45,236 bases of DNA from UCB3 sp964415605 (GTDB taxonomy: Bacteria; Chloroflexota; Anaerolineae; Epilineales; Epilineaceae): NCBI GenBank assembly GCA_964415605.1, contig CAYQBA010000013.1, positions 1-45,236 on the forward strand, given 5' to 3'. Position 1 is the first letter of the stretch. Each line of letters begins with the position of its first letter. Below the pieces are notes generated by a model. It was not told the DNA's origin. It made no database searches and was given only the letters and a program-made list of their open reading frames with translations. Shown here piece after piece: positions 7,386 through 16,732 of this stretch. Both the position numbers and the translations under genes were made by a program.

Positions 7386-7493
7386 GGTCAGGGAGTAGTC
7401 AGCCGCGCCAAGCGGATCGATCGGCCGTCAATCCGGGGCCCACGTGCCCCCGGTCGATCGCCAGTGCGGAAACGCACGTGTGACGAGACTGCC
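7386..7493 (+). promoter_or_regulatory. yybP-ykoY-type (Mn2+) riboswitch aptamer
   Basis: The leader has the sequence marks of the yybP-ykoY class: GGGAGTAG right after the 5' strand (7391-7398), an internal GTCAA (7427-7431), and ACGAGAC (7483-7489) right before the closing strand. P1 can form between GGTCAG (7386-7391) and CTGCC (7489-7493) with one bulged T. GTGCG-GAAA-CGCAC (7464-7477) is a hairpin with a GNRA loop. This class senses Mn2+ and often precedes P-type ATPases and other Mn2+ exporters, which fits the next gene. The aptamer's 3' strand overlaps the 5' strand of the following terminator, so ligand binding should favour read-through. A covariance-model search was not run. Confidence 0.7.
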
Positions 7494-7529
7494 ACGGAGG
7501 TACGACTCCGGCGTGGCGTCTCGTTTTTT
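7483..7529 (+). terminator. Intrinsic terminator of the riboswitch expression platform
   Basis: ACGAGAC (7483-7489) pairs with GTCTCGT (7518-7524). With one bulged T, GCCACG (7491-7496) pairs with CGTGGC (7512-7517), and the upper stem has GAG/CTC. TTTTTT (7524-7529) follows directly. The 5' strand includes ACGAGAC and the P1 closing strand of the aptamer, so aptamer and terminator are mutually exclusive. Confidence 0.85.
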
Positions 7530-7621
7530 GTTGCCCCGCCCGCGTGTCGTGCGATCCGGCGATCGACATCCATCGCGGGACGCACCGTGCGTCCCGCCCG
7601 ACCCACGACGCGAGGAACCTG

Positions 7622-10459
7622 ATGACCACTCCCGAATTGGCGGCGTCACCGCCAGACCCGCAGCCGTTGACGGCCGACGCCGGTGCCCCCGGCCGCCCGT
7701 CGCCCGTCGCGTGGCATGTGTTGTCCGCCGCCGACGTCCTCGACCGCCTCGGCGTCGCCGGCACGACCGGGCTCACGGCGGCCGAGGCCGCCGCGCGCCA
7801 GCGTGCCGGCGGTCCCAACCAGATCGTCCAACGGGGCGTCAAGCACCCGCTCCGGATCGTCTGGGAGCAGCTCACCGGCACGTTGGTGCTGATCCTCGTG
7901 GCCGCCGCCGGGGTGTCGGCCGCCATCGGCGATGCCAAGGACGCCGTGGCGATCCTGGCGATCATCGTCCTGAACGCCGTGCTCGGCTTCGCCCAGGAGC
8001 ACCGGGCGGAGCGGGCCATGGCGGCGCTCAAGCAGCTCGCGGCCCCCGTGGTCCGGGTTCGCCGTGACGGCGAGGTCGCGACCGTGCCCGCCGCCGAGCT
8101 CGTCCGCGGCGACATCGTCGTGCTCGACGCCGGCGGTGCCGTCCCGGCCGACGGGCGACTGCTGGCCGCGGCGAACCTGCGCGTCCAGGAGGCCATCCTG
8201 ACCGGCGAGTCCGAGCCGGTGCAGAAACAGACGGCGGCCCTGGGCGCGCCCGACCTGCCGGTCGGCGATCGACTCAACATGGCGTTCATGGGCACGGTGG
8301 TGAGCCACGGCCGGGGCGAGATGGTGGTGACGGCCATCGGGATGGACACCGAGCTCGGGCGCGTGGCCGATCTGATCCAGACCGTCGGCGAGGTCGAGAC
8401 GCCGTTGCAGCGGCGGCTGGGTGCGCTCGGCCGCTGGCTGGCGATGGTTGCGCTGGCCCTGGTGGTGGTCGTGTTCGGCGCCGGCATCGCGATCGGCGAG
8501 GACGCGGGCCTGATGCTGATGACGGCGATCAGCATGGCGGTCGCCGTGGTGCCCGAGGGGCTGCCGGCGGTGGTGACGATCACGCTGGCGCTCGGTGCCC
8601 AGCGCATGCTGCGGCGCCGCGCCCTCATTCGCAAGCTGCCGGCGGTCGAGACGCTCGGCTCGGTCACGGTGATCTGCACCGACAAGACCGGCACCCTGAC
8701 CGAGAACCGCATGACCGTGACGATCCTGGACCTGGCCGACCAGCGCCTCGACATGACCGAGGCCTTCCGCCACGGCGACCCGGTATACCTGCCCGCCGGC
8801 GCGCGCACGGCGCCGCTCGACGATCGCCCCGACCTGGCGCTGCTGCTGTCCGGCGGCGCGCTGTGCAACGACGTCGTGCTCCGGCCGAGCGGCACCGCGG
8901 ATGCGGCCTACCATGCCGTCGGCGACCCGACCGAGGGTGCGCTCGCCGTCGCGGCCGCGCGCTTCGGCGTGTGGAAGCCGGACCTCGACCGCCGATTGCC
9001 GCGCGTGACCGAGGCGCCGTTCGACAGCGGCCGCAAGCGCATGACGACCGTGCACGCGACGACGGCCGGCGCCGAGGCCCCAGGCGGTGGAGCACCGGCC
9101 GGAACCGCGGACCCCCTGGCGCCCCTGGTGCTCGCGGCACCGTACGTCGCGTTCACCAAGGGGGCCGTCGACGGGCTCCTCGACGTGGCGCGCCACGTGT
9201 GGGTGGGGGGGCGCCGGATGTCCCTGGGCACGGCTTGGCGCGCGCGGATCCTGGCCTCGAACGCCGAGCTGGCCGCCAAGGGCATGCGCGTGCTCGGCGT
9301 GGCGTTCCGGCCCCTCGATGCCGCGCCGGCGGCGGACGGCGTGGAGGAGGTCGAGACCGACCTGACCTTCATCGGCCTCGTGGCGATGATCGACCCGCCC
9401 CGCCCCGAGGTCAAGGACGCCATCGCCACGTGCACGACAGCGGGGATCCGGACGGTGATGATCACCGGCGACCACCCCCTGACGGCGCGCGAGATCGGGC
9501 GCACGCTCGGCATCGGCGGTGGCCGCGTGGTGACGGGCGTCGAGATCGACGCGATGGGCGCCGCCGATCTCGAGACCCTGGTCGACGACGTGTCCGTCTT
9601 CGCCCGCGTGTCGCCGGAGCACAAGCTGGCGATCGTGGCGGCGCTCCAGCGGCGCGGCCACGTGGTGGCGATGACCGGCGATGGCGTCAACGACGCGCCC
9701 GCGCTCAAGCGGGCCGACATCGGGGTGGCGATGGGCATCACCGGCACCGACGTCGCCAAGGAAGCGGCCGAGATGGTGCTCCTCGACGACAACTTCACGA
9801 CGATCGTCGCCGCCGTCGAGGAGGGCCGCGCGATCTACGACAACATCCGCAAGTTCATCCAGTTCTCGCTCGCCGGCAACCTCGGCAAGATCCTCGTCGT
9901 GGTGCTCGGCCCGCTCGCCGGCCTGCCGTTGCCCTTCACGCCGTTCCAGATCCTGTGGATGAACCTCGTCACCGACGGCGTGCTCGGCCTCGGCATGAGC
10001 GTCGAGCCCGCGGAGGCCGGTGCCATGCGGCGCCCGCCCCATCGACCGGACGAGGGCGTGTTCGCGCGGGGGCTGGCGTCCGCCATCACATGGGTCGGCG
10101 TGCTCATCGGCGGCATTGGGCTGGCAGTGATGGTCGGCGCCTGGAGCGCGGGGCTGCCGGAGTGGCAGACGATGGGCCTCAGCACCATGATCTTCGCCCA
10201 GGGGTTCCAGGCGCTCGCCTTTCGGTCCGCCAGCGACTCGCTGCGCCGGATCGGCCTGGCGTCCAACCCGGCGCTCCTGGCCGCCGTCGTCGCCATCGCG
10301 GGGTTGCAGCTGGCGGTGGTGTACGTCCCGGCCCTGCAGGGGTGGTTCGGCACCCTGCCGCTCTCGCCGGCGCAGCTGGCCGTGACGGTCGCGGCCGCCT
10401 CCGGCGTGCTCTGGGCCGCCGAGATCGACAAGGCGTGGCGGCGGCGGAGGCGGACGTGA
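7622..10459 (+). CDS. P-type cation ATPase (type II, probable Mn2+/Ca2+ exporter)
   Basis: 945 residues, integral membrane. The ordered P-type landmarks are TGES (residues ~194-197), PEGL in M4 (~311-314), the phosphorylated Asp in DKTGTLT (~354), a nucleotide-binding domain with FTKGAVD, TGDHPLTA and TGDGVNDAP. For ion specificity, M4 has PEGLP and M6 has MNLVTDG as in Ca2+-ATPases, while M5 reads GNLGKIL, with lysine where SERCA has the site-I glutamate. This suggests one ion site, as in SPCA/PMR1 pumps that carry Ca2+ and Mn2+. The Mn2+-type riboswitch upstream supports Mn2+ efflux; the substrate is still inferred. The frame is open before ATG 7622, but that stretch contains the leader and is not protein-like. 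It converges on the next gene with 12 bases between the stops. Confidence 0.93.
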   Translation: MTTPELAASPPDPQPLTADAGAPGRPSPVAWHVLSAADVLDRLGVAGTTGLTAAEAAARQRAGGPNQIVQRGVKHPLRIVWEQLTGTLVLILVAAAGVSAAIGDAKDAVAILAIIVLNAVLGFAQEHRAERAMAALKQLAAPVVRVRRDGEVATVPAAELVRGDIVVLDAGGAVPADGRLLAAANLRVQEAILTGESEPVQKQTAALGAPDLPVGDRLNMAFMGTVVSHGRGEMVVTAIGMDTELGRVADLIQTVGEVETPLQRRLGALGRWLAMVALALVVVVFGAGIAIGEDAGLMLMTAISMAVAVVPEGLPAVVTITLALGAQRMLRRRALIRKLPAVETLGSVTVICTDKTGTLTENRMTVTILDLADQRLDMTEAFRHGDPVYLPAGARTAPLDDRPDLALLLSGGALCNDVVLRPSGTADAAYHAVGDPTEGALAVAAARFGVWKPDLDRRLPRVTEAPFDSGRKRMTTVHATTAGAEAPGGGAPAGTADPLAPLVLAAPYVAFTKGAVDGLLDVARHVWVGGRRMSLGTAWRARILASNAELAAKGMRVLGVAFRPLDAAPAADGVEEVETDLTFIGLVAMIDPPRPEVKDAIATCTTAGIRTVMITGDHPLTAREIGRTLGIGGGRVVTGVEIDAMGAADLETLVDDVSVFARVSPEHKLAIVAALQRRGHVVAMTGDGVNDAPALKRADIGVAMGITGTDVAKEAAEMVLLDDNFTTIVAAVEEGRAIYDNIRKFIQFSLAGNLGKILVVVLGPLAGLPLPFTPFQILWMNLVTDGVLGLGMSVEPAEAGAMRRPPHRPDEGVFARGLASAITWVGVLIGGIGLAVMVGAWSAGLPEWQTMGLSTMIFAQGFQALAFRSASDSLRRIGLASNPALLAAVVAIAGLQLAVVYVPALQGWFGTLPLSPAQLAVTVAAASGVLWAAEIDKAWRRRRRT

Positions 10460-10471
10460 GGCGACCAGCGC

Positions 10472-11836
10472 TCAGTCGGGTTCCGCGCCCTCCGCCGCCA
10501 CATGGTGGTACACCTCGAACACGCTCGCGTTTTGGAAGCGGTAACCCTGCCCGCGCAGGCTCTCGATGTGCTGGAACGACGTGCTCGGGGCGTCGACCTC
10601 CTTGCGGAGGCGGCTGATGGTCTTTTGGATCATGGCGTCGGTCACGCCGAGCGTGTCGAGCGCGTACTCGGGCCAGACCGCGGCGGCGATCTCGTCCTTG
10701 CTGACGACCTCGCCCGACTTGGTCAGGAAGAACCGCAGGAGCGCGAACTCCTTGGGCGGCAGCTCCACGGCCTGGCGCTCGATCCGGACGGCGCCGGTGT
10801 CGGGGTTGAGCTCGATGCGCGGGATCTGGCGCTGCACGTAGTCGGCGAACGCGCTCGAGAAGATCCGCCCGTCCACGAGGTAGCCTCGGCGTTCGAGCAC
10901 CGGCCGCGCCTGGTTGTAGGCCAGGGCGTCGCGGCCTTCCGGGGCCGCGCCCACCGCCAGCCACGCGAGCGCATCACGCTCGGCGTCCGGCAGCTTGTGC
11001 CACGTGTCCTCGAAGTGCGATGCGTTGCGCGCGGCGAACGTGCGGGCGGCCTCTTCGACTTGCGCGGCGCTGCCCGTCAGCGGCTCGCGCTGCGCGATCT
11101 CGTGGAAGATGGCGGCCGCCACCTGCAGGTAGAACGGGAATCGACCGGCCAGGTCGTCGATGACAGCGCGCACGGGCGTGAAGTCCACCTCGGCGATCTG
11201 GCCGGTGCGCTCGAGGAAGCCGCTGACCTCCGCCGCGGTGAACGAGCCGATGTAGATGTTGCGAAACATGTTGAAGAACGGGGATCCCGTCCCCCATTCT
11301 TCGCGGAACTCCCCGAGCTCGACGCGCGTGGCGACCACGATCGACAGGTCGTACTCGATGATCAGGCCACGGAACCACTCCCAGAAGCTCGCCTTGAAGT
11401 CCGCCAGAACCTCGAACTCGTCCATCAGCATCACCAGCCGACGGCCACGCCCGGAGAGATCCTCGAGGTAGTCCTCGATGCCGAACTGGTCGACCTCGTC
11501 CTCGATGTCGATCGCGGCGTCGGGGTCGGCCCGCTTGATGGCGCGCGCCACGCGGCGGAAGAAGGCGTCCGGCCCTTCGGCCGCCAGCTGCGCGTTGACG
11601 AACGCGAACACCAGCCGAGCGTCCGCGTCCGCCGGCAGGTGCTGGGACCGCACATCGGGGTGCATGAGCTGGTAGAGCAGGCTGGTGTTGCCGCAGCGAT
11701 GCTCGCCGACCAGCGCCACGGGCTGCATGTTGGCGATGGACTCGAACAGCTCGCGCAGGGCATCCCCCCGGCCGTGGAAGTCCGCGGGATCCTTGATCGG
11801 TTTGCCGAGCACGAACGGGTTGCGGCGTGAGGTCAT
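10472..11836 (-). CDS. STAND-type NTPase with OmpR-type winged helix; Walker A lysine replaced
   Basis: 454 residues. It opens with NPFVLGKPIKDPADFHGR, typical of archaeal-type/STAND AAA ATPases, followed by a P-loop that reads GEHRCGNTS: the invariant Lys is Asn (codon 11687-11689, AAC where AAG would give Lys). Walker B is intact (LVMLMDEFEVL). A helical sensor region follows and then, from about residue 335, an OmpR/PhoB-type DNA-binding winged helix (FALLRFFLTKSGEVVSKDEI, then IQKTISRLRKEVDAP and GQGYRF). The NTPase part resembles the C-terminal NTPase of the 1576-residue protein encoded 28 bases upstream in the same direction, so the two are paralogous and probably one operon. It may be a transcription factor that binds ATP weakly or not at all. 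No partner promoter was identified. Confidence 0.85.
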   Translation of the reverse strand: MTSRRNPFVLGKPIKDPADFHGRGDALRELFESIANMQPVALVGEHRCGNTSLLYQLMHPDVRSQHLPADADARLVFAFVNAQLAAEGPDAFFRRVARAIKRADPDAAIDIEDEVDQFGIEDYLEDLSGRGRRLVMLMDEFEVLADFKASFWEWFRGLIIEYDLSIVVATRVELGEFREEWGTGSPFFNMFRNIYIGSFTAAEVSGFLERTGQIAEVDFTPVRAVIDDLAGRFPFYLQVAAAIFHEIAQREPLTGSAAQVEEAARTFAARNASHFEDTWHKLPDAERDALAWLAVGAAPEGRDALAYNQARPVLERRGYLVDGRIFSSAFADYVQRQIPRIELNPDTGAVRIERQAVELPPKEFALLRFFLTKSGEVVSKDEIAAAVWPEYALDTLGVTDAMIQKTISRLRKEVDAPSTSFQHIESLRGQGYRFQNASVFEVYHHVAAEGAEPD

Positions 11837-11864
11837 CCGCCTGGCTCCTCGGGTGGCGTGTGGG

Positions 11865-14800
11865 TCAGCTCGCGGGAGCCTGCATCAGCAGGCGCGAGTA
11901 CTCGTCGTTTTGTTCCAGCCAGATTCGCACCAGGTCCATGGCGAACCCGTATTGCCGGCCCGCGCTGTCGCCGCCGCGCTCCGTGATGAAGTCGCGGGCC
12001 TTTAGCCCGGGCATCAGCTCTTGCAGATCGAGCAGCGTCAACGTCATGTCGTCTTGCCCCAGCGTCTCCGACACGTCCTCGAGGCTCACGAACGGGCGGC
12101 CGTCGTCGGTGATCCGCGCCATCGCCGCCAGCGCGAGCTGTTCGTCGCGCGAGAGCGACATGTAGCCATGCCGGATGATACCGGTCGTCTCCTGGACCGT
12201 CGTCTGGAGCGCCCGGTCGACGTCGCGCAGCGTGACGAAGTTCTTTTGGTCGCGGCGGGCCAGGTTGACGATCTCGTGGCAGATGTACTGGATGAAGTAC
12301 GGCTGCCCCGCCGTCACCCGCAGGATCTTCTCGACCGCCAGATCATCGTACCACAGCACCTCCGCCACCGGCTCCCTGATCAACCGCTCGGCCTCGTCGC
12401 GCTCGAGGAAGCTCACCTTTCGCCGCAGCGCCGTGTTGAAGAGGATCGATCGCGGGTCCTTGAGCATCGCCGTCACCGCGTGCGCCCCGGCGAAGATGAA
12501 CGACAGCCCGTCCTGGTGCTGCATCAGCCCCCGGATGCAGTCGAACACGTAGGCGTTGACGTTGCCCTTGTCGACGGCTTCGATCAAGAGGTCGAACTCG
12601 TCGGCGATCAGCACCGCGCGCCGGCCGAGCTGGATGGCCATGTCGCCGATCGTCTCGCCGAGGATCTGGAACTGCTCGATGGGGCGCTCGGCGTATTCCT
12701 CGCGCTCGGGGCGAGCCAGGTCGAAGCCCGCCCGGCGCAGCCCGTTCACGGTCTTGCGCGCCATGGCGTACAAGAGGTCGGAGGTCGACTCCAGCGCGTA
12801 GGCGATCGACTGGAGGTCGATCAGCACGAACACGTACAGATCCGGCAAGTGGTGCTGCAGCTGGTACAGGACGCTCGTCTTGCCGGTGCGCCGCTCGCCA
12901 TACAGCACGAGCACGTTGTCCTGGTAGGTGCCGGAGACGTTCTCCTGGATCCAGTTGAAGACCGATTGGCGGCCGTAGAACATCTGCGGCGTCTTGACCG
13001 GCGGGCCGGCGATGTACGGGCTAGGCCCGATGTCGCGGTACTCGGCTTGCTCGACGAAGAAGCGCACCTCACGGTTGAAGACCTTCGACTGGTTCTCTTT
13101 CTGCGGGTCGTCGTAGCGTACCTCGACGGTGACCGGCACCATGCCCGCGCCCTGGCGGCGCACCGTGTACTCGGTGGAGATGCGGTCGCCCTGCCCCAAC
13201 GGCGGCAGGTAATGCGTCGGCGGCGACTCCAGCTGCAGCGCGTCGGGGTCGACGTTGAGGGTCAGGCGAACGTTGGACGCCAGCCCCTCCCGTCGGTTCA
13301 AGAGCTCGAACACGAGCACGGCCGCCGCGTCGACGTCGCGGATGCGGACGTGCTCGGTGCGGATGTCGAGGTCGAGATCCGCGCGGCCCTGAAGCTCGCG
13401 GATGGCGTGGTTGATCAGCCCGTTCCAGTGCTCCGCGACGGCGTGGAACACCCGCGTGTGCGGCTCGCCCATCTCACCGATCAGGGTGCGGAGCGTGTTG
13501 AGCCGGTCGGCGGCGGCCAGGAGCCCCTTCTCCTTGGAGCGCCGGGTGGCGCCGCGGTTGTAGTACTGAACGGCCTGCGAGATCATCCGGAGCTGGCGGA
13601 ACACGCGGCGGGCGGCGTGGCGGAGCCACTCGTCGACCTCGTCCACCCACTCCAGCCCGGCCTCGGCGGCGCCGATGCCGCCCAGCGTGGTGTACTGGAG
13701 GAACTGCCGGGCCGTGACGAAGGTCCGGTGCAGCTCTACGGCCGGCGGCCACCACTCGATCGTCGTCGTCAGGTAGACCAGCTCGTCGACGTCGAGCGGC
13801 TCGACAAGCATCCGATGGTAGGCGCGCGCCAGGTTGGCCGGCGCCCGGCCATCGGCGCGCGCCGCCGCGCCGGCCTGTTCGAGCACGCGCAGCGCGCCCT
13901 CGAGGTCGATCTCGGCCGGCCGCGCGTTCAACCCGACCACGAGCGGCACCACCGCCGGCTCGCCGATGGCGCCGAGCAGCGCCGCGGCCTCGTGGCGGAT
14001 GCCGCGGTCGTCGGACGCCAATGCGTCGATGAGCGTCGGGATGGCGGCGGCCGGCGCGATGTCGGCCAGGGCGTTGAGGATCGCCAGCGCCGTGTCCTGG
14101 TCGGTCTCGACGGCCCACTGGCGGATCAGGGCGGGGGCGGCGGCCGGGTCGTCCATCCCGCCGAGCCGTGCCACGGCGTTGCGCCGCACCATCGGGTCGG
14201 CGTCGCCGCAGGCCTGCTCGAGCAGCGCCCGCACGTCGGGCCCGCTCAGCTCGCCCAGCGCGCCGACCGCGCGGCGCCGCACGGCCACGTCGTGGACGCC
14301 GAGCATGTCGCGGAACACGGCCAGCAGCGGCGCCATCGGGGGCGACGGCAGCGCCATGACCACCTGGGCCAGCTCCCAGCGCAGGTTGGGGTCCGGGCTG
14401 TGGCTCAGCGCATCGAGCAGCGCCGTCGTGGCGGCCTCGCCCAGGCGGCGGAGGCTGCGCCGGGTCTCCCAACGGACCTCGAAGCGGGGGTCGGCCAGCG
14501 CGCGGACGAGGAACGGCGCGGCCTGCTCGCCAGCCGCGTCGAACTCGCCGAGCAGGCCGGCGGCGGTAGTGGCCAGCGGGTAATCCGGCGTATCGAGGGC
14601 CGCCCCGAGCGCCGCGATGGCATCGGGTCCGATCGACTTGAGGATCCCTACCACCTGGCGCGCCGTGACGGGGCCGGCCGTGGCGTGCAGCGCGATGAGC
14701 GCGGTCACCGACGTCCGCCCGATGCGGGCCAGCGCGTCGGCGGCCCCGGCGACCTGCTCGGCGGTCCGGTCGCCCTGTGGCGGCGCGCCGCCGAGCACGT

Positions 14801-16595
14801 CGATCAGCATCGTCACCGCATCCGGACCGATCAGGGCCAGCGCTTCGGCGGCCTCGTTGCGCACGACGTTTGCGCTGGCGTCGAGGAGCGCCACGAGCGG
14901 CGCCACGGCCTTGGGGCCTTGCCGCGCCAGCGCGTGCATCGCCGCCCGCCGCACCGCTTCATTCGGCACGTTGAGCTGCCGAACGAGGGGTTGGAGCGTG
15001 CGGTCGCCGAACGTCGCCAGGGCGTCGGCGGCCGCGACGCGCACCGTTTCGTCGGCGTCGCCCAGCGCGGTCAAGAGCGAGGCGATGGCGCTCGGGTCGC
15101 CCACGCGCGCCAGGGCCTCGGCGGCCGCGCGCTGGACCGCCGGCTGCGGGTCGGCCAGCGCCGCCAGCACCGGGGCCACGATGCCGGTCCGCTTGACGGT
15201 CTCGCTGCCCAGGAGACCGGCCAGGGGAATGGCGACCTTCCGGTCGGTCTCGCGGTCCTTGCGGCCGAGGTAGTCCAGCAGCGCCAGCAAGGCCTTCTCG
15301 CGGAGGTCCGTCGGCATCGGTCGAACCTCGGCCAGCGCCAACGTGGCCAGGACGGGATGGCCGGCGTCGAGCAACGACGCGATCAGGCCGCGCGGATCGC
15401 GGCTCTGACCGGCGGCGAACACGATGACCGGATCCCACCATGGGTCGCCGGCGTGGCCGACCAGGGCGCCGGGATCATCGGCGAAGGCGCGCGCGGTGAA
15501 GAGCGCCTGGATGGCCGGGTGGACGAACCGGAACGTGTCGATCGAGAGCCACTGCAGCAGCCCCGACGACTGCCGCTCGGGCGGGACCAGCGCCGCCGCG
15601 CCGACTCGGGTCTTCCCGGCGTGCAGGACCCGCGCGATCGGCGGCCAGATGGCGTCGGGCTCACCGTCCAGCTGCCGCACGAACCCGTCGACGATGTCGT
15701 GGGCCCGGATCGGCTCGGGCTGCCGGGCGACGCCCGCCAGGGCGGTGGCCAGCCAGCCGGGCCGGGCGACGAGCGACCGGACCAGGGCGGAGCGCTCCAT
15801 CACCTGCATGAACCCGCTGGTGTTGGCCACCTGGCCGTAGCCCCAGTGGCCGGCGAGCGTCTCCACCCGGCTGGGATCCACGCCGGCGACCTCCACCACC
15901 ACGAAGTCCGCCAGCCAGACACGGTCCGCGAAGTCGCGGGTGGCCACCACCACCCGGTTGGCCGGATAGCGCGCCACCAGCCCGGCGATCCGCTCCGCCG
16001 CGGCCCGGCGTTCGGGGGGCGGCAACGTGTCGAGGTCGTCGAAGAGCAGCACGGTGCGGCCGCTGGTGAGGTGTGTGTCGAGGAACGCGCCTGCCCCTTC
16101 GAAGCCGGCGCGGCCGAGGATCGCCTCGGCGTAAGCCTCGATCGACTGGTGCTCGGGGATGGCCGTCAACGGGATGTAGATCGGCAGCGGAGGTGGTCCG
16201 CCGTCGGCGAACAGGACCCGCCGCCCGGCTTCGATGACGGCGCGCGCCGACTGGATGGCGTGCCAGCGCAGGAGCGCGCTCTTGCCCGTTCCGGCCGGGC
16301 CGATGAGGAGCACGTGGGCGTTTTCCGCCAGCGCCTCGGTGAGCTTCAACGGCCGCGCGGCGCCGGCGTCGTTCGCGTCCGGCGCGGCATCCTCGCTCCA
16401 ACGCTGGAGCTCGATCGGGACGTACGAGTCGTCGAGCCGCAGCTCGCCGAGGGCCGGCAGGTGCATGGTGCCGAGCTGCCGATCGATGGTCTCGAGGTAG
16501 TTGACGTACGCGCTCCAATGCGTGGCGACCTGCCACCAGCGACTGCCGGATCGACCCAGCCGCCTCGAGACGTTGGATGTGAGCTGCGTGGCCAT
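11865..16595 (-). CDS. Giant twin-NTPase protein with central HEAT repeats
   Basis: 1576 residues. The order is: N-terminal helix; NACHT-like NTPase at ~60-400 (Walker A GPAGTGKSALL at 99-109, Walker B TVLLFDDLDTL at 181-191); HEAT/PBS-lyase-type repeats at ~430-910 (recurring AAAEALARVGD, AADALATFGD, EAAEALALIG); a helical region at ~945-1070; a beta-rich segment at ~1085-1185; a second AAA/STAND NTPase at ~1205-1450 (MFYGRQSVF, Walker A GERRTGKT at 1233-1240, Walker B AVLIADEFDLL); and a winged-helix end at ~1470-1570. Both P-loops look intact. No membrane segment or recognisable enzymatic effector was seen. The ATG has AGGAG 8 bases upstream. NACHT and HEAT combinations are typical of bacterial signalling and antiviral sensors; this role is inference. 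It is followed by a paralogue of its second NTPase. Confidence 0.85.
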   Translation of the reverse strand: MATQLTSNVSRRLGRSGSRWWQVATHWSAYVNYLETIDRQLGTMHLPALGELRLDDSYVPIELQRWSEDAAPDANDAGAARPLKLTEALAENAHVLLIGPAGTGKSALLRWHAIQSARAVIEAGRRVLFADGGPPPLPIYIPLTAIPEHQSIEAYAEAILGRAGFEGAGAFLDTHLTSGRTVLLFDDLDTLPPPERRAAAERIAGLVARYPANRVVVATRDFADRVWLADFVVVEVAGVDPSRVETLAGHWGYGQVANTSGFMQVMERSALVRSLVARPGWLATALAGVARQPEPIRAHDIVDGFVRQLDGEPDAIWPPIARVLHAGKTRVGAAALVPPERQSSGLLQWLSIDTFRFVHPAIQALFTARAFADDPGALVGHAGDPWWDPVIVFAAGQSRDPRGLIASLLDAGHPVLATLALAEVRPMPTDLREKALLALLDYLGRKDRETDRKVAIPLAGLLGSETVKRTGIVAPVLAALADPQPAVQRAAAEALARVGDPSAIASLLTALGDADETVRVAAADALATFGDRTLQPLVRQLNVPNEAVRRAAMHALARQGPKAVAPLVALLDASANVVRNEAAEALALIGPDAVTMLIDVLGGAPPQGDRTAEQVAGAADALARIGRTSVTALIALHATAGPVTARQVVGILKSIGPDAIAALGAALDTPDYPLATTAAGLLGEFDAAGEQAAPFLVRALADPRFEVRWETRRSLRRLGEAATTALLDALSHSPDPNLRWELAQVVMALPSPPMAPLLAVFRDMLGVHDVAVRRRAVGALGELSGPDVRALLEQACGDADPMVRRNAVARLGGMDDPAAAPALIRQWAVETDQDTALAILNALADIAPAAAIPTLIDALASDDRGIRHEAAALLGAIGEPAVVPLVVGLNARPAEIDLEGALRVLEQAGAAARADGRAPANLARAYHRMLVEPLDVDELVYLTTTIEWWPPAVELHRTFVTARQFLQYTTLGGIGAAEAGLEWVDEVDEWLRHAARRVFRQLRMISQAVQYYNRGATRRSKEKGLLAAADRLNTLRTLIGEMGEPHTRVFHAVAEHWNGLINHAIRELQGRADLDLDIRTEHVRIRDVDAAAVLVFELLNRREGLASNVRLTLNVDPDALQLESPPTHYLPPLGQGDRISTEYTVRRQGAGMVPVTVEVRYDDPQKENQSKVFNREVRFFVEQAEYRDIGPSPYIAGPPVKTPQMFYGRQSVFNWIQENVSGTYQDNVLVLYGERRTGKTSVLYQLQHHLPDLYVFVLIDLQSIAYALESTSDLLYAMARKTVNGLRRAGFDLARPEREEYAERPIEQFQILGETIGDMAIQLGRRAVLIADEFDLLIEAVDKGNVNAYVFDCIRGLMQHQDGLSFIFAGAHAVTAMLKDPRSILFNTALRRKVSFLERDEAERLIREPVAEVLWYDDLAVEKILRVTAGQPYFIQYICHEIVNLARRDQKNFVTLRDVDRALQTTVQETTGIIRHGYMSLSRDEQLALAAMARITDDGRPFVSLEDVSETLGQDDMTLTLLDLQELMPGLKARDFITERGGDSAGRQYGFAMDLVRIWLEQNDEYSRLLMQAPAS

Positions 16596-16715
16596 CGACG
16601 TTGCTCCTGTGCCAGCCGGCCCGCGAGAACGCCGCCGGGCAGCAGGTACCCGCCTGGTCGAACCGCAACAAACCTGACAAGTCGGACATTTGGGCGACCC
16701 GCGTGGAGCGGGCTT

Positions 16716-16727
16716 GCACGATCGTGC
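16716..16727. promoter_or_regulatory. Palindrome at the leftward start point
   Basis: GCACGATCGTGC is a perfect 12-base palindrome. It begins about 5 bases downstream of the leftward -10 box, so it covers the predicted transcription start of the giant NTPase gene, a typical position for a repressor site. No cognate regulator is identified; the winged-helix NTPase of the same operon is one candidate. Confidence 0.4.
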
Positions 16728-16732
16728 GATGT

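Noticed and set aside
16640..16670. GGTTCGACC (leftward) as a tRNA T-loop upstream of the giant NTPase gene
   Set aside because: No T-stem, acceptor stem or anticodon arm can be formed around it.
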